A DNA stretch of 64,000 nucleotides, taken from contig CM034392.1 of assembly GCA_019925095.2 (NCBI GenBank), positions 14,526,887-14,590,886 of the forward strand, read 5' to 3'. Both the position numbers and the translations under genes were made by a program. The DNA comes from Dendrolimus kikuchii (Eukaryota; Arthropoda; Insecta; Lepidoptera; Lasiocampidae). Position 1 is the stretch's first letter, and each line of letters begins with the position of its first letter. Shown piece by piece: positions 1 through 12,520 of this stretch. The notes beneath the pieces were generated by a model, which worked only from the letters and a program-made list of their open reading frames with translations, had not been told where the DNA came from and ran no database searches.

Positions 1-3000
1 TACTTAGTCTAGGAATGTTTCATAATATTTATTATCTTCACCACCACTGTTGTCTTAATATTTTCCTTAGTTTAGAGTTTAGGGGGGTGCCTGGAAGAGA
101 TTACTTTAAGCAACAAGGCCGCCCTTTGTTCAACATTTACTGTATCTAGTTTTAAGAACGTACTTTTAATTTTTGATGAACAATGAAGTGTTTCGTGTCG
201 TTCATTCATTAATTCAATATTGAAAAACGGTAGTCATCTAGTTTTTAATTTGGATATAAAAACATTTCATATGCGTAATATTACGTGAAGAAAAGTATGA
301 GAGGACAAAAGAATACAAAAGAAAGAGTGATATCATTTTTTTTAATATAACTTGATACCTGAGGTACCAGTGCCAAGTTACACGACCTCATTTTACATAA
401 ATAGCACAAGTCTCTAGGTATTTGTAAGTGATTGAAATAACTATTTTGTTCTCTTCATAAATATGTAACACTTTGCATAAAATCTGATATACATATAAAA
501 AGTACTGTAGAGAACTGTACGCAAAAAAAACCCCCGGGATAAGCTCTGTTCGTCTATAAACGCAACAACATTGTATATATTATGGTATGCCGGTGCCCCA
601 AGAATAATGATTATGAACTCACATTTTTTACAGTAGGTTCACGTGTTTTACATCACAATGTTCATAAAACCTGGAACCTATGTTATATTACTTTTTATTT
701 AATGGTGTTTAGTTTAGTTTTTGGTTTTACTACCTTATAACCAAAAGTCCATACCTAAACAATAATTTAAATCATTTGAAATAAACTCAAAATTGTAATT
801 TATCATTATTCTATTTTTCTGTCGATTCTTTTTTTCTTTCCCTTTTTTTATTATTTGAAATTGGAAAAGTTAGTTTCTCTCCGCATTAAAATAAATTTTA
901 TTATGTGTAACTTTACTCATAAACATTGCGTCATTTAGTAATGTTTCGAGTACATACACTTAAGTGGTAAAAATGTTAATTACGACAACACAAGCTTAAA
1001 TCATCCCTAAAAAGATATATTTTTTTTTAACAAAAACAAAACCAACTTCACACTATAAATTAAAAAATAAATATTTAACCGACTTCTTTCTACAACATCT
1101 AGAAGTCGATGCCAAGTAAAACATAAAAATTACTATATTTTGTAAATTTACAAATTGGTTTGTTGTTGTTCTATTATGTTTTTGTTAAAAAATATATTTT
1201 TCACTTTTTAGTTGCGCAAATACTTCAATAGCTTTAGAGATAGTATATTAAGCACCTGTAGAAATTGTACAACTGGCACGCGTATACAAACTTGCCATCT
1301 CACTCTTCAGTCTACATGCCCTTCAACAAGGGAAACTCTCTGTTTCCTTGTAATCCACAAATCAGATCCTGACTAGGTGACTATGGGACCATCTCGGGAG
1401 TATAAACTTGCGAGTAAAGAAAAAATTTGAAAATCAGTTTAGATTTGACGGAGATACCGTGTTACGAAGAAGTCTGTTATCAATTTTCGTAGGTTTCTCT
1501 AATTCCTTGGAATCCACTCATCAGATCTGAATATAGTGACAATAGGACCAATTCGGGAATTTCAATTAAAAGAAAATTTTGAAAATTGGTTCACAATTGA
1601 CGGAGAATCGAGTAACGAACATACAAAAAAAATACAGACGAATTGAGAACTTCCTCTTTTTTAAAGTAAGCTAATAAGTATTAGTATTCGTCTGTAATTA
1701 ATATAATGTACTTATATATTTCAAGAAGTACCTTGATTCTTTGATGACTCCTGGGAAGACTAATAATCTTAAGGTCTAACAAGAAATCCAATATCATTTA
1801 GTTTTTACTTTCAAACGATATTGCCGATACAACCTTTAAAATACTATTAAGAAGGTTTTGGAATTGTCTTAAATAACCTAGCTGTTTGTATTTTTTTGCG
1901 TGTAAACTTTATATTCCCCTAAGTCACGACTGTCTTACATTTTAATAATACTGAATTTATCACAGTACATACAAACTGTATATTACAGGAAACTATACTT
2001 AATGTTCTGGTATTAGATGCTTATTTTAATCCTCATTCGTCTTGCGAGAACATTATATTCCAGTCACTGTGCTAAGTTGTAGCTCCGAGGAGAGATAGTA
2101 TCCATGTCACATAGTACAAAGATAGTCATAAATACACATAGATTCTGGCTTTAAAAAGAGTAAATTAACGGTACTTTTATATTTATAAAATAAGTCTGTA
2201 GTTATTACACGTCCAGTGGTGAAACAGCTGGTTTAGCATTCAAACAAAGTAACATTGATAACAATCTCAGCAACTTTAGATATGATATAAAAGTCTAACG
2301 GGTCGTGGCAGAAATAAAGGTTCACCACAAGTCTATACTAATTATAAGTTACGGAACTAAATTGAACATTATTTAACTATTATAAGTTAAAGTTTCATAA
2401 CTTTATTAGGTTATAATTTGTTATTGTAAATAAATAAACTCAACTATTCAATCTTTCCATTATTTTTTGGACTCTATTAATAGTCAAACAGTTCGGAATA
2501 ATTGTTGTTTGTGAAATGTATTTACCTATTCTGCGCGTGTTACTTCCATGTGAATGCCAATCTAACTAATTAAGTACAATTAGCTACCCTAGAGAGCTAC
2601 TACAACATGCGCATCGAACCAAAGCCGAAGTAAGAATGTTTCTTCCGTAACCGTGCTTGCTTTCCTATCCGAGCGACGATCGAACGACCAGAGTAGTAAT
2701 CACAATTACCCGCAAATTTTATCTAAATAATAATTCAACCCATTACAATAGTATCATAATCATTTTTATTTTATACCGTTACAACTATTTTTTACTACAA
2801 TATGTTATTTTATACTACTACTACACGCGCTACTTATTTAAAGACTCAAAATAGCTCCGAAATTGTATTCAGGTGACTTTCTTCGCACCAACGTATTTAT
2901 TGAACAAATAGAAAATGTTTATTTTAGTATAAGTAAAGTCTGCCAGTCATAAACGATCGTTGTGAGAAATAATTGTTTTTACTGCGGTTGCTGCAACCAA

Positions 3001-3308
3001 CTAACAATTAGTTACATTCAATTAGATTATTTTGCAAATGGCAGTACCAAACAAATAAGATATTCCATACAAATAATTTCTTCATTTTTTTCACTTAATA
3101 GAAATGAACATATGCATATCATGTCCTGGAAATTATATCGTTTCCTCGGGATACACATCCATAAGTTAGGCGAGAAAGATATTTGGAAAAATATACCATA
3201 CCTACCTGTTATATGTACTATCAATTTTGTTGAAGTTGTTTCTAAATTATTGCATTAACATAGTCCGCTGATATTATAAAGAACCATTATTTATTTTTAT
3301 ATTTACAG
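1..3308. other. AT-rich non-coding stretch, no gene seen
   Basis: No frame shows conserved protein or a splice-supported exon. The only structure I see is a diverged direct repeat: about 1343-1460 is repeated at about 1503-1620. Both copies share a core containing AATCCAC, CAGATC and TTGACGGAG, followed at 1640 by GAATTGAGAACTTCCTC, wording typical of old lepidopteran transposon ends. It could be the 3' flank of a gene outside the window, but nothing here shows that. Confidence 0.5.
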
Positions 3309-3612
3309 GCTATAAGAAAATATCTTCATATGAAACCCAACACGAACCTCTTTATAATAAAGGGGTAATACCTGCCAATCCATTGTTATCGTAACGTGAA
3401 ATGCTTGAGGGAACAACGAATTCGTGAGCTTGAAGCGAGCAAGGCGCAGGGCATGGGCGGAAGTGGCGCGGGCGCCGGGCGGAGCGGGGCGCGCGGCCGC
3501 ATGGCGCACACTTGTAAATCGTCAAACCCGCGGATGGCCGGGTTCATTACCCGCGTCCGTTCCATCGTAGTCCGTCCACAATGGGAGCCATATCATATCA
3601 TAGTGGAACGCG
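3309..3612 (+). other. GC-rich exon-like segment, unassigned
   Basis: A sharp GC-rich island in AT-rich DNA, preceded by a good acceptor (TTTACAG ending at 3308) and followed by a possible donor (GCG then GTAAAC at 3613). One frame is open from about 3396 and encodes Arg/Gly/Ala-rich sequence, then a segment ending WEPYHIIVERG. I recognise no family. It could be a 5' untranslated or alternative first exon, a CpG-rich promoter, or a degraded repeat. Joined to the next candidate exon at 5675, this frame would hit a stop at once, so if both are real this one is probably non-coding leader. Confidence 0.25.
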
Positions 3613-5674
3613 GTAAACCACAGCTTTTGATTAAACTACTCTACCTATATATAATCTATAATAATAAATTATATTATCAATCTTCATTTATCATTGCGTC
3701 ACTCTATTCTCAAAAGCATTTACAATCCAGATATGTAAATATATTATATTCTAACAATACGAGTATGTATTATAATCATGAAATGTCAAATTATATTATT
3801 CAAAATATATTAACAATTTTACAATAAAAGCGTATTTAATAATTCACCTTTCCTTAAACTGCCGTAAGAGACTCCTGACAGCCGATATTTAAAATAACAG
3901 TCCAAAACATCACAATTAAATATAAAAATACTACTTATAGAAGTTCATAAACACAACTTGTAATCGTTTATATATTGAGCTTCAAATATATTGTTTGGGC
4001 TTTTATGCTCCGTTAGGTCACTTGTTAGAAATACTTGCTCCTTCACACAGTCTAATATCCCGACCTTAAAGACGTAATATCGAAAATAAAAGTAACTGTG
4101 ATAAATAATGTTACAATTTAAAGAATCAAAGAATGTATTTTGACCAGCTGCACTCGTGATTAGATTTGTGCGGGGTTAAAAATATTTAAGAATGTTAAAA
4201 AAAATCTGAACTTTGTAAGATATCAAAATGGAACAAAAACGTAAAAAGATAAATCTGTTTTAATCCTTAAAACTTTCATTAAATCCTATTGTGGCGTTAC
4301 GGAGATAATTCAAGGCAAACATTCAAACGCACAAAATCATAAAAATATCGGTTGTCATTTAAATTTTGTATTTCTTTTGAAATCATAGAATTACAGACAG
4401 TCTCTGTTTACCTTCGTCTATACTACGTATCTGTGATTGATTATAATCTATTGGGCCAAGTTTTCTGTCACTAACCAAAATAGGTTCGAATGTAGGTAAA
4501 CATATACACCGGAATTAGAGCATAAAAATCAATTTCCTTTAAGTAGTGTATGAAACATGGTATAATATTTTCTATTAGATACCTGTGGGTACAGACCCAA
4601 ATAACACAAACGCTTTGTCACTTCTTCACCGACCTCTTTGTTGTGTGTTATACTGCTACTTACTTGAAAATACATACTCATAAATCGTATACCTACATTT
4701 TACTGTTGTTCCTATATATACTTGCAAGTGTTACTCATCATTGAAATGTAATAAGTAAATAAAATGTGATAATATAGATACAAACCGTCAACAAAAATGT
4801 AAAAGGTGGATAAACTTTGGCTCGGTCCAGTTCAACATATCTTCGTCTCACATTGAACATGATGAAACAATGTTTGCATAGTCTGTATACACATTCACTT
4901 ACATTTACAAGCATGTAATACAAATTGCTAAGTTACCGTGTCACTTTCGAATATTTACAATTTCACAGCAGCATTTCTTTGTCTTGAAACAAATAAGGAA
5001 ATGAGTAAATAATTTTATTTGTATATACATTTCGTACCAAATTGGAGTTATACATTTTCCTTCGACATTATTTACCCCACATGTTTTATTTAAGAAATGT
5101 TAGTTCAATTGAACCAACAATTGTCACTCTATCGTAACTTAAGTAATAACAGGTGTGATAATTAGGACAGGTATTTATCGAGTATAGCTGTAAAGAAAGT
5201 TCTAATATGTTTTGTCACTTTAAATTTGTAATTAATTATTTTTTTAAGTTTTTTGTAATAGTGTACAATAAAGTGTCATCTATCTATCTATTTGAAAGGA
5301 TCAAATTAATGTTTACGATGTAGTATATCGGTTTTAAATAGACATCTGTACTAAATAAAAAAATTCAACTCTTCAAGCCGATTCCCATTTTTTGAACATG
5401 TAAATAATATATTAAGATCATTTAATTAAAAATATAACGATAAAGAACTGTTTCTATTACCTAAATTAATACGGAGCTGAATAATTTGTATGTATAACAA
5501 AATTAGTGTACCTTATATATAGTTATAATCTGTATTCTGTAAACAGGTATTTTTTTTATGGTCAATGAGGTCTTATTACATACAATGGTGAGAACATGTG
5601 TCGGCATTTACTGGTGTTCAAAAAATAAAGTTTGAATAGTTCGTCATCAATCATAAATACCGCTATTCTTACAG
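3613..5674. other. AT-rich non-coding stretch
   Basis: No gene seen. Around 5255-5291 there is a short retroposon tail, with TGTACAATAAAG followed by four ATCT units. The same tail recurs at 17170-17202 inside the hAT element upstream of TMEM11, so both are remnants of one retroposon family. Confidence 0.4.
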
Positions 5675-5793
5675 GTTGAAGAATCAACCAGCCCGTTTGT
5701 TTCAACCCTCTTGCTGGACGCATGGGTTTGTTGGAAAACCTCTTAGGGTTAAGCTCATTACGGGCGCGATACGATGACCGCGAGAAGGCAAAG
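5675..5793 (+). other. Exon-like segment with possible start codon, unassigned
   Basis: A 119-nt segment between a strong acceptor (TTCTTACAG ending at 5674) and a strong donor (AAG then GTACGT at 5794). Two frames contain stops. The third has a stop at its start, then is open from ATG 5722, giving MGLLENLLGLSSLRARYDDR and four more residues (EKAK) up to the donor. That pattern fits an exon with leader and first coding residues. I do not recognise the peptide, and I found no downstream exon to join it to before TMEM11. Confidence 0.25.
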
Positions 5794-6097
5794 GTACGTG
5801 GAAAAAGAAGCAAGGGAAGAGTGACTTACCTCGCCACCAGCCCACCGCTACACTGCACTCATTCCCCGGGGGTTCACACACTCACTAGGATATGCTTTAT
5901 AAGCATTAAATTAGGTTACAACAGTTTATTTTCTTTATTGTGTTCCAATAATCGTTATATATAATGCGGTGATAGCAATGACACTAACTGAACCGTCTTG
6001 TATTGCGCAATCTTCATTTGAAAGTTTATTCTTTTCTTGATGGCGATGATGGGGAGGAAGATTTTATAAGGAGGTGTTCCTCGGCGCAACCACTCAT

Positions 6098-6430
6098 CAT
6101 ATACTGAAAAATAATAGTTAAAAAATACAAAATAAATACGCTTTTATAGAAAATCCAACTGAAAAATAAAAAATAAATTTTAATAAATTTGAATTAAAAA
6201 TAGTGCAAGAAAAAATGATTTTATTGTAAAAAAAGCGTGGGGTGCTTTTCAAACTATTGATACCATGCACCCACGCTTTTTTTATTAAAATTTATTTTCT
6301 ATTTTTTAGGTGGATTCTCTATAAAAGCGTATTTTTTAGTTTTTTTAAACTATTATTTATTTTTCATTTTTTAGTTGAATTTTCTATAAAAGCGTATTTT
6401 TTAGTTTTTTTTAAACTATTATTTATTAGT
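6098..6430. repeat. Fold-back AT-rich repeat with duplicated arm
   Basis: The left side carries ATACGCTTTTATAGAAAA, and its reverse complement occurs twice on the right (about 6315-6345 and 6385-6415) inside a tandem duplication of roughly 79 bp. The centre is a hairpin: 6228-6245 pairs with 6267-6283 (AAAAAAAGCGTGGG with a GTGC end, one bulged base). This looks like a non-autonomous palindromic transposon remnant. Confidence 0.55.
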
Positions 6431-7032
6431 GATTATTTAGTGATTTAATTCCCTTCTCCGTGGAAACTTTGAAAAAAGAATTAAATACACTCTTATGATA
6501 AAATGGAACGTTATGTAAAAATAAGCTTTTTTAAAAAGGTTTTTAAATACAAGCTTTTGAGATCCAGCATATCATGTAGCAGCAGAGTGCTAGCCAAGAC
6601 AAATAAAACGAGCCCAAACACGACGGGTCTATCTTGTTTAGTATAGGAGTTCCTATGGTCACCTTCCGACTCCATCATCAGATCAGCTCCATGGTACCAT
6701 ATTATTGCATTGTCACGCGATATACACATATGTGCAAATTTCAGCTCAATCGGAAACAGGGAAGTCGATCAAATTTAACTTGAAAGAATCCGTTACATAC
6801 TAACATACATACATACTAACATACGTATGAAGCTAATAAAAAGCGTATAAAAATAAAAATCCAGAACCCGATTCCAGCGCCAACTACCAGGTCTAATAGT
6901 GATTCTAAACCATTTCGGGACCTACTCACACACTATTGTTTTACATCTTTGGTTAATCTGTTCATCCTATACCTGGATGATTGTCTCCAGAGAATAAGAT
7001 TGATGGATGTTGAGGTACGGATGAGTGATCTA

Positions 7033-7350
7033 TATTTTTTTTTTTTGCAGGAGATCAGCAGACAGGCAGACGGCCCACTTGATGGAAAGCAGTTACCATC
7101 GCCTATGGACATTTGCAACACCAAAGTTGCTACAAATGCGCTGCTGCTCTCTTAAGGGAAACTGGAACCTAGTCACTAATGCCGGAACACAACTCAAGGT
7201 TGTTATGGCGGCATGCTCTTGACCAGGGGTGGTAGCCATCCAGTCGGGCAAATGCCCTACCACCTGGCTGTGGGTTATTAAGTCGCCTCTTACGACAGGC
7301 CGCCCGGCCGCAGGAAATTGTATTCTTTCTCCGTTCCTGCACGGATAAAA
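7033..7350 (-). mobile_element. Short poly-A retroposon, family B copy 1
   Basis: On the minus strand this runs from TTTATCCGTGCAGGAACGG to a poly-A tail (T-run at 7035-7046). It contains GGCCGGGCGGCCTGTCGTAA followed by GAGGCGAC, and near the end TGGGCCGTCTGCCTGTCTGC. Copies of nearly equal length occur at 23363-23682 and 52777-53084. The length and tail fit a SINE or the 3' end of a LINE. I could not define a target duplication for this copy. Confidence 0.6.
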
Positions 7351-7355
7351 TCTAG

Positions 7356-8150
7356 ATCTAGTTGTAAGCACCTTGCTTTATGCGGATGATGCCGTGCTTT
7401 TAGCCGAATCGCCATCAGAACTGCAAACACTAGTCACAATGATGAAAGATGACTGTCAGGCGAGAGGCTTACATTTAAATGCGAAGAAAACAAAGGTTAT
7501 GGTGTTTGAAAGAGAAGAAACCAGAACGAATGCAAGGATAATGGTCGATGATGTTATGCTGGAGCAAGTGAGTGAGTTTGTATATCTTGCATGTGCTTTT
7601 AGTAGTGATGTAAGGTACACAGCTGATATAGAAAGAAGAGTGAATTTGGGGAATAGTGTGAATGGAGCGTTAGGTAAACTTCTAGGCGCTAAGAACCTCA
7701 ACCAGAAGGCCCAGCTTGCCATACACAACGCGGTGCTGGTACCTACGCTCACGTATGGAAGCGAGAGTTGGGTATGGAAGAGAGAGCATGAAAGTAGAGT
7801 TAACGCGGTCGAGATGCGAGCACTGCGCAAAATCTGCGGAGTGACAGGAATGCTCCGGTGGTTCGGGCAAGTGGAAAGAATGCATGATGAAAGAATGACT
7901 AAACAGATATACAATACAAAAGTGGATGGATGCAGAAGTCGTGGAAGGCCACGACACACCTTCCATGATCAAATTGATCGTGTACTAGCAGAAAGTGATG
8001 TCAGGAGCCTTAAGAACAGACGAGCGTGCATGACAAGAGGTATGAATGTCAAAGAAGCAAGTGAGGTGTGTAAGAATAAGCCTAAATGGCGCTCTGTTGT
8101 TCGTGCCTACCCCGCAAGGGAACTGGCGTGAAGTTATGTATGTATGTATC
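7356..8150 (+). mobile_element. Non-LTR retrotransposon, 3' fragment (TATG-tailed family)
   Basis: An open frame to 8131 starts within the reverse-transcriptase palm (LLYADDAVLLAE, catalytic YADD) and continues through the thumb/C-terminal region, with RKICG, MLRWFG.VERM, GRPRHTFHDQID and the terminus YPARELA. It ends in a TATGTATGTATG tail at 8133-8149. It is 5' truncated and lacks endonuclease and fingers, so it is a dead copy. Shorter copies of the same 3' end lie at 19902, 33458, 34465 and 49728. The clade is not assigned. Confidence 0.85.
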
Positions 8151-8459
8151 TTTGGTTAAAACGTTGAAGTTTTAGTAGGGTTCCCTAATTTTTTCTAATA
8201 ATAAATGTAGCCTATATTAATCTGAGATAATGTAACATTCTAATAATGCAAGAATTTTTCAAATCGTTCCAGTAGTTTTTGAGTTTATTCGTTACAAACA
8301 TACAAAAATACAGAACTTTCCTCTTTATATTAGTATAGATAAAATATATAGCATATAGCATTTGCCCGTAACTTAGTCCACGTTAGACAGGTAACAAAGA
8401 TTGTATTTATTTTACTAAATCTAAAATCAAAGGTTATTTTCAGCAGGGTAATGGATTTT

Positions 8460-8745
8460 TTAGTATAAAAATATATTATCCCGGAAATTCCCGTAAAAAG
8501 TCGGGATAAGTAATGTTACTAAAAGCATACACAACTACAATAGTTTTATCAAAGAGTTTGTCGATGAGTGAAAATTTCTCATCGGAATCAATTTTTTTCG
8601 ACCTGGCCACTTTATACCTCTTCCAAGAAAATTCCCGTAGGACCCTCGAGATAGAAAGTACTGCAAATTTTAAGTCCGGGAATTTACTATCCTTCAGTGA
8701 AACCTGCATCGAAATCGGCCTGGTAGTTGTTACGTAAATCCCGAA
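8460..8745. repeat. Dispersed repeat fragment with GGGATAA/CCCGTA motifs
   Basis: Contains CCCGGAAATTCCCG, AAGTCGGGATAAGTAATGTT and, further on, TCGAAATCGGCCTGGTAGTT, the kind of wording that recurs in other interspersed fragments here (26760, 28080, 38280-38470). It looks like a degraded non-autonomous element. The short open frames across it in both directions are not genes. Confidence 0.4.
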
Positions 8746-8891
8746 CAAACAGAGAAACACAAAAGATGTAAAAAACATAAGACTACACTTTTACAATATT
8801 ATAATATAATAGAAATAGAATAGATACATAACTCTGTTGTGTATAATAAATAATTAAATCGGTATTTTTTATTCGTACATTATTGAATGTA

Positions 8892-9789
8892 CCTAGTCTT
8901 GCCATACATATTGTAAGAAAGAAATTATTTTTTTTCTATTGCAAATAACATTTACAAGTTTTACAGTGTGTTAGTTTAATACATAAATATAAAACAATTT
9001 TAAATATAAAAGCTTATTCGAAGTGGTCTCCATTGGCTGCAATACAGTCCTTTAAACGTTGAGGCCAGTTATCAATAGAAGCACGCACTCTTTCCATGGG
9101 AAAATTATCATGGCGTTTAGAGCAAGCCGTACTCTCTAAAACTGACCATAAATCATAATCCAGCGAATTAAAATCGGGACTAGACGACGGCCAGGCTTTA
9201 GCTTTGATGAAGTCTGAAACGTTCGTTTCCAATCAAGACTGCGTGGACCGAGCTTTATAACCCGGCGCCGAGTCTTGCTGGAAGGACCATTCTTGGTTAT
9301 TGAACATGGTGTTGCTAAGGGCTTAACTACCTTCTCAAGTATGGTATCTTGATACACTTGTGCCGATGTTTTGATACGCGACATGGTTCTAGGTGATATC
9401 TTCATCTCCCGAGATAAAATATTTTGCTTTCGGACAGGATTTCTTCGAATTCTTTCCCTTACTGCTTTGACCACCTTTTTCGTACGAACACTACGTGGAC
9501 GGCCAGATCTTTTTCTGTCACAAACAGAGGAGGTCTCATTGTACCTATTAACAGCCCAGTACACAAACATTTGACTAAAACCAAGCATATGGAGAGTTTT
9601 AAAAATTGCATTTGGCTCCATACCTACTTTGTGTAATGCAATCACAGTTTAATATCGCAAGATGTTTACAATGTATTGGCGCCAAAATGAGAAAATACAA
9701 TGAACAATCATATAAAAATGACAGATTCCAAATTCAAATGTAATATTTTGTTTCTTTTTAATTGTAACAGTATTTATGGCCAGACTAAG
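8892..9789 (-). mobile_element. Tc1/mariner element A, internally deleted copy
   Basis: Terminal inverted repeats are visible: CCTAGTCTTGCCATACATAT at 8892, and on the opposite strand CTTAGTCTGGCCATAAATAC from 9789, both next to TA. On the minus strand the N-terminal helix-turn-helix part (GRPRSVRTKK, RRNPVRKQNILSREMKISPR) runs straight into KTSAQVYQDTILEKVVK, so the middle of the transposase, including the first catalytic Asp, is deleted. The C-terminus ([10 protein letters not shown] to CIAANGDHFE) survives in another frame. Length is 898 bp against 1292 bp for the copy at 62680. Confidence 0.85.
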
Positions 9790-10677
9790 TATATTGGTAG
9801 TGGCAGCCACTAAAACTAAAATTACTGATGTAAATTGTACAAACACTCTCTAATGTGTGATATATAGCTAATTAACTACTGATAGACCTTTACATGTTAA
9901 ATTTGACGTCAATTATAATGTTATTGTAATTCAAACAGAAAAAGATTACACCTAACACTTTCTAGAAACTTGTATATTGGAAATATTAATGGAATGCAAC
10001 AGATGTACGGAGTTCGTCAAACATTTTTATCGCATTAAACATGTTTTACTGATTAATGTGTTAGTATTCACAATGCATATTATATCGGTTCATTCGGTCT
10101 ATTATTAAAAAACAAAAGCGTTTGTTCTGCGACCGACTTTTGGGAATTTCAGAACAAAGATTTCTCATTTCCATTCCGTGCATAATTTTAAATAGAAATA
10201 AGTAAAGGATTTACATAGAAAAGTGAAAGTAAAAATATTTTCAAACAAAAGCAGAGACTTGCGAGCACTAATATATGTTCATAAGCCTGACATATCTCTT
10301 AATTTTTTAGAATTCCTTAACGAAATGACAAAATCGGAATCCTTATAAGTTCGTCATGTGCGTCCATCCAATCTCGTACCCGAGTTGTCACAGCTATTTT
10401 CCTCAAACACTACTGGGTCCAAATCATTGATACCCAATGTGGTTTAGACCGACCCCCAAAGGTTGAAGTGCGAAGTCCAAGAAGTCATTTTAACTAAAAT
10501 AAATACTGGAGGTCTACGATAATGGTTATCTATTAAGCGAAGAGAACTATTGTCTCTATTAAGCAAGTCCTAGCTATAAGATTGGCTTATCTGAATAAAA
10601 TAATCCACATACTCAGAGAGTACTTGTAGTGTAATGTAGAGCATATTTTACAATCTATCTATGAATTATATTCTGTT
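9790..10677. other. AT-rich non-coding stretch
   Basis: No exon, RNA gene or clear mobile element could be supported. All frames are broken and no repeat shared with the rest of the window was evident. Confidence 0.4.
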
Positions 10678-10842
10678 AATATTATAAATGAGAAAGTTTG
10701 TGATGATGGACGTTTGATTCTCTTTCACACAAAAAATGCCTGAACATGTTTTGATGACACTTTACAGTAATTCGAATATAGCTATACCTCGAAATAAGAA
10801 AGCTAATTTATAATCCCGCATGAAGTTGCAGGCACAACTAGT
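10678..10842. mobile_element. Helitron-like fragment (CTAGT-type terminus)
   Basis: Read on the minus strand, it opens with ACTAGTTGTGCCTGCAACTT at 10842, resembling the ACTAGCTGTCCCGGCAGAC terminus found at 38714, 48954 and 49412. It continues through a TTTGATGACACTTTACAGTA motif to ATTATAAATGAGAAAGTTTG. These are typical of short non-autonomous lepidopteran Helitron-like repeats. The family assignment is by resemblance only. Confidence 0.45.
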
Positions 10843-10979
10843 AAATACTATGCATGAAGTTAAACATTCAATTATATCAAAAGTAAAGATCCGGACGGTC
10901 TCGCTCGTGTTAATTTCGGTGGACGAATTCATGAGCAAATCCTAGTTATATCATAATACTACTTAAGGGGTAGATACAT

Positions 10980-11050
10980 GCCATCTAGTAGGATTCAAAC
11001 CCAAATCACCGTAATGAGACACAGATGCGTTGACCATTGAGCTACATAGC
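10980..11050 (-). repeat. tRNA-like sequence, probable SINE head
   Basis: The minus strand reads like a degraded tRNA. It has an A-box-like TAGCTCAATGG near the 5' end, a B-box-like GGTTTGAATCC near the 3' end, and outer bases GCTATGT and AGATGGC that can mostly pair as an acceptor stem. The anticodon arm pairs poorly and the B box departs from GGTTCGANTCC. I therefore favour a tRNA-derived SINE promoter or tRNA pseudogene over a working tRNA gene. Confidence 0.45.
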
Positions 11051-11747
11051 ATATAAGATTATTTAATGAGAAACATTTCTTGCGCAATGTTAAAAAACCT
11101 ACCCAAAAACAAGGCAAAGAACTCATCATCACTTAGTCAGTGTCTGTGTCGAATTATAACATTTTTAATTTTAACATTTATGGCGATAATGGACGGAGAG
11201 TGGGATGAATGTCGGGAAATCATACAAATGTCTAACTACCTTCGTGGGCAGCAACTATAAGGTCAGCCTTGCACCCACACGCACCTTTTATAGAAGGTAT
11301 CTTAAGTTAGCATTAAATGAAATAATCAAACATAAAAGTCGTAACAGTCAACAAATCTTTAAGTGAATTTAAAACTTAATGCTTATATTATAAGATTAAA
11401 ATTTATTCGATAGTTTTACAGTGATTTTTCATGTTTGTTCATATCAAGTCCGTTCGCGCAACATTCACCTTTGCCTAAATGGGTAAACGGATTTTAGAAC
11501 GGCAATTGTGGGCGACTATTGGTGAGTGGTGGAGAATACCTAATAGGAGAATTAAAACATTAAAATTACTGTGCAATTTAAAACAAAATTTCACATCATG
11601 TCGCTAAGAAAAAATACGTCCTAATGCGTTTCGGACACGCATTATGAAGAGTTCCGTAGCGACAACAAACATCCACCGTAAGATCGAACACTAAAGGCCT
11701 GGAAATCAGTATACGGAATAAAATGTAAGCTCAGACGTGAGTTATGC

Positions 11748-12520
11748 CCGGTTCCTATATCTTACTAACCGCTCACAACAGAGAAAACTTCTGCCAAGCA
11801 TTCGGCGTTGATGCTTCTTTGGTTCCGTAAAGGAATTGACACCAAATAGCCAGTCAAATTGAAAAAACTCGCTCGATCGCTTCACTTTGGTAGGCGTTGA
11901 TTCGTTTTGAAACACCCAAACCGTCGACTGGCGCTTCGTTTCTGGATCGTATTCATAAATCCAGGACTCATCACCTGTAATTATATCGTAAACATGCCCT
12001 GACGAGCCTGCTTCAAATTTGTTTATCATATCATGGCACCATTGCACCCGGGCATCGGTGAGGTTGTGCGATACCCAGCGTGAAACTGTCCTCCTCACGC
12101 GAAGATGCACGCGTAGAATCTAGTGAAGGCTTCCCGATCCAATCTGCAGTACGTGCTGAATCTCTTGGTACGTAACTCGTCTATTGTCTTGGATAAAAAT
12201 TTTCACTGCTGGCACATTTTCTTCCGTAACAGCCATCAAAGGGCGACCACTTCTTTCTTCATCCCCCAAAGTTGTCGACCGCGCTTAAATTCATTGTGCC
12301 AACGATACATGGCTTCCTTACAAGGGCCTTCATCCATGAATGCCATTTGAAGTCTATTGTATGATTCTTTCGGTTTCAGGCGACACTTGAAAACGTAAAA
12401 AATCATAGCACGAAAATGTTCCCGGCGCAGATTCATTTTATGACACGATTATTTAAATTAGCTCGCAAACAATGTGGAGGGAAATTTTGAAAATGGAACA
12501 TACCTATTTTTTACTTATAA
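11748..12520 (-). mobile_element. Tc1/mariner element C, broken copy
   Basis: The minus strand starts with a transposase N-terminus MNLRREHFRAMIFYVFKCRL, the usual mariner helix-turn-helix region (YRWHNEFKRGR), then in other frames NRRVTYQEIQ, the HLRVRRTVSRWVSHNLTDA segment and the catalytic GDESWIYEYDPETKRQS. Frames are shifted repeatedly and the element stops at about 11748, where an unrelated TIR-like sequence (GGTTCCTATATCTTACT) abuts it. The same family lies at 42335 on the + strand. Confidence 0.8.
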
